From an uncultured Oscillospiraceae bacterium (lineage in GTDB: Bacteria > Bacillota > Clostridia > Oscillospirales > Acutalibacteraceae), in assembly GCA_910588415.1 (NCBI GenBank), contig CAJUPK010000097.1:1-9677 (forward strand): DNA of 9,677 nucleotides, read 5' to 3'. Shown here piece by piece: positions 5,811 to 9,677 of this stretch; the first letter of the stretch is position 1, and every line of letters starts with the position of its first letter. Under the pieces are notes generated by a model. The model saw only the letters and a program-made list of their open reading frames with translations. It ran no database searches and was not told the DNA's origin. A program made the translations under genes and the position numbers.

Positions 5811-7163
5811 ATGCGAAAAACCACCAAAATCCGTGTACTGACCTTCTCCCTGGCCCTGCTGGCCCTGACCGGGGGCTTTTGGCTGGACAGCCGCCTGAGC
5901 CTGCAGGCCGCCGAAACCCGCTTGGAGTACGTGTACCGCCGCTCCCTGGGGGATTTGACTGACTATGTGTCCGGGATGCAGGACACCCTGCACAAGGCCA
6001 TGTACACGGGCACCGCCTCCACCCAAAGTGCCACGGCCGCCCAACTGCTGGAGCAGAGCGGCGGGGCCAAAGCCGCCCTGGCCGCCCTGCCCTTCAGCCA
6101 GGAGCGCACAGACCGGGTCAGCCGTTTTCTCTCCCAGGCCGGGGACTATGGCCTGGCGTTAAGCCGCAAAGCCTTTCGGGGCACGCCCCTGGACCGGGCG
6201 GACCTGGAGGGCCTGGCCAGCCTGCGGGAATACGCAGGCAAGCTCTCCCAGGCACTCTCCGGCCTGCAGGCCCGGCTGACAGCGGAAGGGGATGATATCA
6301 CCCAGACCGTCCACCTGCTGAACAATGTGGGGGAGCTGGAGGAACTGACCCCTCTGGACGATGGCTTTGACGCGGTGGCCGAGGAGTTTTCCGCTTTTCC
6401 CAGCCTGCTCTATGACGGCCCCTTCTCAGACCATCTGGCCCGCCGGGAGCCGCTTTTTGTGAAGGGGCAGGAGGCTTTCACCCAGGACCAGGCGGCGGAG
6501 GCGGCTGCCGGGTTTCTGGGCTGCTCCCCCCAAGAGCTGGACAGCGCCGGGCAGGGCGGGGGGCAGCTGCCCGTATACGCCTTTACCTGGGAGGATGCCA
6601 TGGCAAACGTCACCGTCCAGGGGGGCCAGCTGTCCTACTACAAAAAATCCCACACCCGTCCCACTGCCAAACTGGGCTATGACCAGGCGCTGGAAGCGGC
6701 CCGGGACTTTCTGGACCAGGCGGGCTTTCCGGAGCTGCAGGAAAGCTACTATGTGCAGAACGACGGGCTTTGCACCATCAATTTCCACGGGACAGCGGAG
6801 ACAACGGACGGCCAGCCTGTGCTCTGTTACCCGGACCTGGTAAAAGTGGTGCTGGAGCTGGAGGAGGGCGGCACCGTGGAGCTGGACTGCGCTGGCTGGC
6901 TGATGAACCGGCACACAAGGCGGCTGGACCCGCCCCAGCTCACCCAGGAGCAGGCCCAGGGGAACATCAGCCCCTGGCTCCAGGCAGACAGCGGACGGCT
7001 GGCCCTGATCCCCACCCCTGGGCTGGACGAGGTGCTGTGCTGGGAACTACACTGCACCGCGGCGGACAGTACGGAGGTGCTGAGCTATATCAACTGCGAA
7101 ACCGGAGCGGAAGAGCAGCTCTATATCCTGCAGCGGGGAGACAACGGGGTGCTCGCCCTTTGA
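5811..7163 (+). CDS. ypeB: Germination protein YpeB
   Basis: YpeB is a spore protein that stabilises and localises the cortex-lytic enzyme SleB in the inner layers of the spore and holds it in check until germination. The 450-residue product has the family's usual length. It has a basic N-terminus and one membrane/signal-anchor segment (about 8-24, VLTFSLALLALTGGFWL). A helical N-terminal domain (about 30-230, with YVSGMQDTLHKAMYTGT) follows, then C-terminal PepSY-like repeats (about 220-445). The last segment, LSYINCETGAEEQLYIL, is characteristic of YpeB. The ATG at 5811 has AAAGGCAGG about 10 nt ahead; longer in-frame readings would start inside the divergent promoter region. The usual partner gene sleB is not adjacent, because ruvC diverges directly upstream. 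The stop codon falls inside the first of two tandem repeats. Confidence 0.93.
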   Translation: MRKTTKIRVLTFSLALLALTGGFWLDSRLSLQAAETRLEYVYRRSLGDLTDYVSGMQDTLHKAMYTGTASTQSATAAQLLEQSGGAKAALAALPFSQERTDRVSRFLSQAGDYGLALSRKAFRGTPLDRADLEGLASLREYAGKLSQALSGLQARLTAEGDDITQTVHLLNNVGELEELTPLDDGFDAVAEEFSAFPSLLYDGPFSDHLARREPLFVKGQEAFTQDQAAEAAAGFLGCSPQELDSAGQGGGQLPVYAFTWEDAMANVTVQGGQLSYYKKSHTRPTAKLGYDQALEAARDFLDQAGFPELQESYYVQNDGLCTINFHGTAETTDGQPVLCYPDLVKVVLELEEGGTVELDCAGWLMNRHTRRLDPPQLTQEQAQGNISPWLQADSGRLALIPTPGLDEVLCWELHCTAADSTEVLSYINCETGAEEQLYILQRGDNGVLAL

Positions 7164-7217
7164 CATTGGGCTTCGAGGGGCGCAAGTCCCGTTGACGTTG
7201 GGCTTCGCCCAAGTCAC
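7160..7217. repeat. Two imperfect ~30-bp tandem repeats at the ypeB 3' end
   Basis: TTGACATTGGGCTTCG (from 7160) recurs as TTGACGTTGGGCTTCG (from 7192), and each is followed by an AAGTC block. The second unit folds as TTGGGC/GCCCAA (7198-7203, 7207-7212) with loop TTC. The first unit overlaps the ypeB stop codon (7161-7163). No T-run follows, so this is not a standard terminator. Confidence 0.7.
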
Positions 7218-7221
7218 GGAG

Positions 7222-7375
7222 TTTCCCTCGACCGCGAAGCGGTCGCCTTTCCTGCGGAAAGTACCGGAAAACTCCTGCCTGGGTGGCTCTGGGGCAGCTG
7301 AGCGGCAGCAGGGGGTGGTTCTATGTTGCTGGGTGATGGCCAAATACGCGGTCAAGGTGCGTTAGGCACCTTGTA
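7222..7375 (-). repeat. Copy A of a structured intergenic repeat (inverted relative to copy B)
   Basis: Positions 7222-7276 are identical, as reverse complement, to 9623-9677 (55 bp). Similarity continues with substitutions to about 7375 (paired with about 9523). Hairpins inside: CGACCGC/GCGGTCG with loop GAA (7229-7245), CTTTCC/GGAAAG with loop TGC (7247-7261), and CAAGGTGC/GCACCTTG with a 5-nt loop (7353-7373). The last stem differs in sequence from its counterpart in copy B yet pairs perfectly in both. There is no credible coding frame. Copy B may continue beyond the window in the direction of the ypeB-proximal tandem repeats. Function unknown; a mobile hairpin element or a structured RNA are the main options. 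Confidence 0.8.
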
Positions 7376-7490
7376 GGGTTTGGGGTGAGCGTCTGCCAGC
7401 AAGCCGCGAACCGACCGAGCCGACAGGCGAGACCAAAGCCCCAAGGTCTTGCTCTTAACAGGCGGGCTGTGGCCTGGGCCAACGCCAGCC
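7376..7490. other. Non-coding stretch between repeat copy A and the yqzL-recO promoter
   Basis: No supportable gene. On the minus strand the octamer GCAAGACC (7445-7452) also occurs in the matching flank of copy B (9493-9500), which suggests that the repeat homology extends past the core with an insertion here. The long frames that cross this stretch have low-complexity, repeat-like products. Confidence 0.5.
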
Positions 7491-7519
7491 TTGCAATCAT
7501 GGCTGTTTCGGGGTACAAT
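7491..7519 (+). promoter_or_regulatory. Probable sigma-A promoter of yqzL-like-recO
   Basis: TTGCAA (7491-7496), 17-bp spacer, TACAAT (7514-7519). The -35 has 4 of 6 and the -10 has 5 of 6 consensus bases, at ideal spacing. Transcription would begin near 7526, giving a leader of about 135 nt that contains the hairpin at 7585-7641. Confidence 0.55.
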
Positions 7520-7584
7520 AGAGGGAAAAGCCATGGCCCCAGCCGGATTTTTCCACTTATAGCCGGTCCCTGAGCCGCGCATAC

Positions 7585-7641
7585 TATAGTGAACGCGCTG
7601 GAAGCAGGCACTCCCGCTTCCTTTGGGCCGCGTTCACCATA
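7585..7641 (+). repeat. Two-level hairpin in the yqzL-recO leader
   Basis: Outer arms GTGAACGCG (7589-7597) and CGCGTTCAC (7629-7637) are perfect and extend to 12 of 13 pairs with flanking TAT/ATA. Inside lies a second stem, GGAAGC/GCTTCC (7600-7605, 7616-7621). It ends only a few bases before the AAAGGGGG ribosome binding site of the small gene. It may be a regulatory leader structure or a small inserted palindrome; no T-run follows. Confidence 0.65.
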
Positions 7642-7663
7642 CCAGCGAAAGGGGGCGTTTGCT

Positions 7664-7903
7664 GTGGCGCCTGACTTTGATTCCCGGGATTTTTCTACTG
7701 CCAGCGGTTCTGCTGGCGCCGCCTGGGCCAGCTTTGCCCGGTCCGGCAAGGTGGAGGACTATTTAAAGTATGCACAATGCGTGAGACAATCCGCATATGA
7801 ATATGAAGGAGACAGAACCCATGAAATGCACAGTGAACGGGCTGGTGCTGAAGGTCCAGTCCGTGCGGGAGACTGGCCGCCTGGTGACAGTGCTGACCGC
7901 TGA
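7664..7903 (+). CDS. YqzL-like small protein upstream of recO
   Basis: A 79-codon frame starting at GTG 7664, with AAAGGGGG 8 nt ahead. The core AAWASFARSGKVEDYLKY (about residues 19-36) matches the pattern I recall for YqzL, a short protein of unknown role encoded just before recO in Bacillus (a W-x-x-F-x-x-[TS]-G-x-V-x-x-Y-L pattern). The location immediately 5' of recO fits. An odd point is that the frame overlaps the recO start by 83 nt and encodes a polar tail there (residues about 52-79) that has no family match I can recall. Either the overlap is genuine or a frameshift removed an earlier stop. The family call rests on a short motif plus gene order. Confidence 0.58.
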   Translation: MAPDFDSRDFSTASGSAGAAWASFARSGKVEDYLKYAQCVRQSAYEYEGDRTHEMHSERAGAEGPVRAGDWPPGDSADR

Positions 7904-8570
7904 ACAGGGCCTTGTTCGGGCCTTTGCCCACGGGGCCAAGACCCTGACGGACAGCAAAAACACTGCCACCGCCCTGCTCTGTTATGCCAGGCTGGAGCTG
8001 TACCAGAACCGCAAGGGGGTGTGGACTGTAAGCGGCGCGCACCCCATAGAGAGTTTTTTTGCCCTGCGGGAAGATGTGGTCCGGCTGGCACTGGGCATGT
8101 ACTTCTGCCAGCTGGCCGAGGTCTTCTGCCCCGAGGGGGAACCCGCCCAGGAGCCGCTGCGGCTGGTGTTGAACGCCTTGCACTTTTTGTGCAAGGGCCG
8201 GCCTCCGGCGCAGCTGAAGGCGATTGTGGAGCTGCGCCTGCCCTGCCAGGCAGGCTTTTTGCCGGACCTGCTGGGCTGCCGGGACTGCGGGGCCTATCAG
8301 GCAGAGGAGGGGGCCATGTACTTTCTGCCGGACGAGGGGCAGCTGGCGTGCAGCCTTTGCCATGACAAGCGCTGGGCCCTGCCCCTGGGCCCCGGTGCTC
8401 TGAAGGCCATGCGCCATATCGCATATGCGGACATGGAAAAGCTGTTCGGATTTACAGTGGGAGAGCAGTCCCTGAGAGAACTGGGCGCGGCCACAGAAGC
8501 CTACATATTGAAAATCACCCAGAGACACCTGGAAACCCTGGAGTTTTACAAAACCGTCCAACAGCCCTAG
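7821..8570 (+). CDS. recO: DNA repair protein RecO
   Basis: RecO anneals SSB-coated single strands and, with RecR, loads RecA in the RecFOR pathway. The 249-residue product has the N-terminal OB-fold start MKCTVNGLVLKVQSVRETGRLVTVLTAEQG with the AFAHGAK loop (35-40). A helical core follows, then the zinc-binding cysteines CRDC (153-156) and CSLC (177-180), and a C-terminal helix (ETLEFYKTVQQP). Length is normal (about 240-260). The ATG at 7821 is chosen because AAGGAGA lies 8 nt ahead; an in-frame ATG eight codons upstream lacks such a site. Its TAG stop (8568-8570) lies within the terminal sequence CCTAGAGTCTG of a MITE-related repeat, so the insertion may have set the C-terminus. Confidence 0.97.
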   Translation: MKCTVNGLVLKVQSVRETGRLVTVLTAEQGLVRAFAHGAKTLTDSKNTATALLCYARLELYQNRKGVWTVSGAHPIESFFALREDVVRLALGMYFCQLAEVFCPEGEPAQEPLRLVLNALHFLCKGRPPAQLKAIVELRLPCQAGFLPDLLGCRDCGAYQAEEGAMYFLPDEGQLACSLCHDKRWALPLGPGALKAMRHIAYADMEKLFGFTVGEQSLRELGAATEAYILKITQRHLETLEFYKTVQQP

Positions 8571-8611
8571 AGTCTGCTTGAAAACCGGAAAAGCTGGATT
8601 TTTGGCCAGAA
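8566..8611 (+). mobile_element. Truncated copy of the MITE (one end only), overlapping the recO stop
   Basis: CCTAGAGTCTGCTTGAAAAC and the following CTGGATTTTTGGCCAGAA match the reverse complement of the right end of the element at 3145-3313, with one T/C change and a small indel. Similarity stops at about 8611, and I find no opposite terminus downstream. It is therefore a partial copy, interrupted just where the hairpin at 8616-8687 begins. Confidence 0.8.
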
Positions 8612-8615
8612 CCCA

Positions 8616-8687
8616 GGGGTGTGCAGGGTAAAATAGGTCCTCTCTATAGGAGAACGATTTTTAGCCCTATAATCCCCTGCACACCCC
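8616..8687. repeat. Long hairpin with 13-bp perfect arms after recO
   Basis: Arms GGGGTGTGCAGGG (8616-8628) and CCCTGCACACCCC (8675-8687) enclose 46 nt. The loop contains a smaller TCCT/AGGA stem around 8638-8651 and partially matching ATAGG/CCTAT blocks near the arms. It abuts the truncated MITE and may be a separate inserted element. No T-run follows, so it is not a simple terminator, though it could protect the recO mRNA end. Confidence 0.7.
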
Positions 8688-8801
8688 CTTTGTGAGCAGG
8701 CCTCATTCTTCCAAGCCGCTTACCACAAAAAGCTGCAGGGCGGAACGGGACCGCTCATGGGCAAAAGGGCGGCCTTTTCCAGTATTCAAACAATCCCACA
8801 A

Positions 8802-8833
8802 TCCCAAGTCCCTGTGGCTTGGGAAATTTTTTT
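8802..8833 (+). terminator. Rho-independent terminator between recO and arsR
   Basis: Perfect 7-bp stem TCCCAAG (8802-8808) / CTTGGGA (8818-8824) with a 9-nt loop, then AA and seven T residues (8827-8833). It would end the recO transcript about 230 bp after the stop and insulates arsR, whose promoter begins only 11 bp further on. The stretch 8688-8801 between hairpin and terminator holds no gene I can support. Confidence 0.75.
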
Positions 8834-8843
8834 GCCTTTGGGC

Positions 8844-8872
8844 TTGACATTTCCAGGATTCCGGCCTATAAT
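8844..8872 (+). promoter_or_regulatory. Consensus sigma-A promoter of arsR
   Basis: TTGACA (8844-8849), exactly 17 bp, TATAAT (8867-8872): perfect in both boxes and spacing. Transcription should start near 8879, inside the operator. So strong a promoter on a short regulator gene fits tight autorepression. Confidence 0.93.
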
Positions 8873-8873
8873 A

Positions 8874-8895
8874 CATATGAACAATCATTCATATG
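8874..8895 (+). promoter_or_regulatory. ArsR/SmtB-type operator
   Basis: Perfect dyad with arms CATATGAA (8874-8881) and TTCATATG (8888-8895) and a 6-bp centre. This contains TGAA-N6-TTCA, the core of operators bound by SmtB/CzrA-type metal sensors. It begins one base after the -10 box and covers the start site, so binding would block initiation. The protein encoded next is presumably its ligand. Confidence 0.88.
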
Positions 8896-8910
8896 AAAGG
8901 ATGAACGCTT

Positions 8911-9261
8911 ATGGCCGAACAGAACGGCGGCTTTACCCATGTCCACCAGGAGGTGGTCAGCCGGGTCAACCAGATCATGCCGGGAGAGGAGGAGCTTTTC
9001 GACCTGGCGGAGCTGTTTAAGGTGTTTGGGGACTCCACCCGTATCCGCATCCTCTATGTGCTGTTTGAGTCTGACATGTGCGTGTGCGGCATCGCGGAGC
9101 TGCTGGGCATGACTCAGTCAGCCATCTCCCACCAGCTGCAGGTGCTGAAAAAGGCCAAGCTGGTCCGGTACCGGAGGGAGGGAAAGACTATTTTTTACTC
9201 CCTGGCGGACGGCCATGTGCGCACTATTTTGGGCCAGGGGATGGAGCATATCACGGAGTGA
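8911..9261 (+). CDS. ArsR/SmtB-family metal-responsive repressor
   Basis: A 116-residue winged-helix dimeric repressor that should leave DNA when it binds metal. Seen: the LFKVFGDSTRIRILYVL dimer/entry helices (35-51), CVCGIAELLGMTQSAISHQLQVLKKAKLVRYRREGKTIFYSL (57-98) covering the recognition helix and wing, and a C-terminal alpha-5 helix. Two potential metal sites are visible. The alpha-3 site has Cys57 and Cys59 (CVCG where CadC/ArsR read CVCD), with N-terminal His10/His12 as possible partners. The alpha-5 site has the complete D-x-H-x10-H-x2-E pattern (D100, H102, H113, E116), the zinc-sensing signature of SmtB/CzrA. Zinc, with cadmium or cobalt as alternatives, is therefore the best guess. 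No metal exporter gene follows in the window, so its regulon lies elsewhere or further on. Confidence 0.93.
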   Translation: MAEQNGGFTHVHQEVVSRVNQIMPGEEELFDLAELFKVFGDSTRIRILYVLFESDMCVCGIAELLGMTQSAISHQLQVLKKAKLVRYRREGKTIFYSLADGHVRTILGQGMEHITE

Positions 9262-9313
9262 GAGCAGTTCCACCATAGCCCATAGGTTTTGAGAGCAAAG
9301 GGAATAGTTTTGT

Positions 9314-9377
9314 CCACTTTTTCAAGAAGTGGAAGAGTTATGCGTTGCATAACTCTAGGTGTGGGACAAAGTCCCAC
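9314..9377. repeat. Three adjacent hairpins after arsR
   Basis: Stem 1: CCACTT/AAGTGG (9314-9332, 7-nt loop). Stem 2: AGAGTTATGC/GCATAACTCT (9334-9356, loop GTT), 10 bp perfect. Stem 3: GTGGGAC/GTCCCAC (9361-9377, loop AAA), 7 bp perfect. They follow one another with at most 4 bases between. None has a proper T-run, so a terminator for arsR is not evident. Together they begin the hairpin-dense block that ends in repeat copy B. Confidence 0.75.
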
Positions 9378-9435
9378 GGCCTTGCCGGAATGCACGAACT
9401 GTGCGCACGGGGGTTTGCATGTGCGTCAGCCCCTT

Positions 9436-9515
9436 TTAGCCCTTTTCTTTGAAAATGGCTAACTTTCCTGATGACGTTTCTAGCGCTAAAGCGCAAGACC
9501 ATGGAGCGCTGCTCC
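9436..9515. repeat. Further hairpins between the triplet and repeat copy B
   Basis: TTAGCC...GGCTAA with inner TTTTC/GAAAA (9436-9462, one mismatched pair, loop TTT); GCGC/GCGC with loop TAAA (9483-9494); GGAGC/GCTCC with loop GCT (9503-9515). No coding frame is credible here. The region 9262-9677 as a whole is non-coding. Confidence 0.6.
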
Positions 9516-9522
9516 ACTCCTC

Positions 9523-9677
9523 ACAAGGGGAACTAGTTCCCCTTGACCCCTTTCTTGGCTGCCGCCCAACCAACATAGAACCGCCACCTGCTTCCACCCA
9601 ACTACCCCAGAGCCGCCCAGGTAGGAGTTTTCCGGTACTTTCCGCAGGAAAGGCGACCGCTTCGCGGTCGAGGGAAA
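9523..9677 (+). repeat. Copy B of the structured intergenic repeat, cut by the window end
   Basis: This is the inverted partner of 7222-7375. The last 55 bases are identical to copy A; the rest aligns with substitutions. Hairpins: a perfect 22-bp palindrome with arms CAAGGGGAAC and GTTCCCCTTG around TA (9524-9545), CTTTCC/GGAAAG (9638-9652) and CGACCGC/GCGGTCG (9654-9670). The first stem has different bases from copy A but still pairs fully. The match reaches the last base of the window, so the element probably continues. Confidence 0.8.

Noticed and set aside
7160..7377. CRISPR array or protein-coding repeat
   Set aside because: There are only two short tandem units and no regular spacers. 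The rest of the stretch is palindromic elements.
7321..7749. A 142-codon minus-strand open frame after ypeB
   Set aside because: The product is repeat-derived and Arg/Ala/Pro-rich, with no good ribosome site. It lies opposite the recO promoter, the leader hairpin and repeat copy A.
8703..8888. A 61-codon minus-strand frame between recO and arsR
   Set aside because: It runs across the terminator, arsR promoter and operator and has no family resemblance.
9314..9356. Terminator of arsR
   Set aside because: The stems are good but no T-run follows on the plus strand, so I list them only as hairpins.

Overview
The window looks like the chromosome of a high-GC, spore-forming Clostridia member, most likely an Oscillospiraceae/Ruminococcaceae-type gut Firmicute. 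The evidence is the strong AGGAGG-type ribosome binding sites, a ypeB spore-germination gene, a YqzL-like gene next to recO, and GC-rich codon use. The genus is an inference and could not be checked.

Layout. Positions 5-5515 hold a minus-strand gene string, read right to left: ruvC, ruvA (11-nt overlap), a small two-helix membrane protein, a cysteine-rich CxC protein, a 169-bp MITE-like element, an RpiB/LacAB-type isomerase, a P-loop kinase-like protein, a GNAT acetyltransferase and ruvB. A near-consensus sigma-A promoter (5667-5695) with a palindrome on its start site drives it. RuvA and RuvB are the branch-migration motor and RuvC the resolvase for Holliday junctions. Unusually, five unrelated genes and a MITE sit between ruvA and ruvB.

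On the plus strand, ypeB (5811-7163) diverges from ruvC and has no sleB beside it. A 500-bp non-coding block with hairpins and repeats follows. Then come a probable promoter (7491-7519), a YqzL-like small gene and recO. The recO stop codon lies inside one end of a second, truncated copy of the MITE. After a long hairpin and a rho-independent terminator comes arsR (8911-9261). It encodes an ArsR/SmtB metal sensor with a consensus promoter and a perfect TGAA-N6-TTCA operator on its own start site.

The last 400 bp is a non-coding array of short hairpins. Its final 155 bp is an inverted copy of the block after ypeB (7222-7375), so the yqzL-recO-arsR segment is bracketed by inverted copies of one element. 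One stem differs in sequence between the two copies yet pairs perfectly in both, which suggests selection on structure. Two recombination modules (ruvCAB and recO) lie within 9 kb, and repeats have repeatedly inserted at their gene boundaries.
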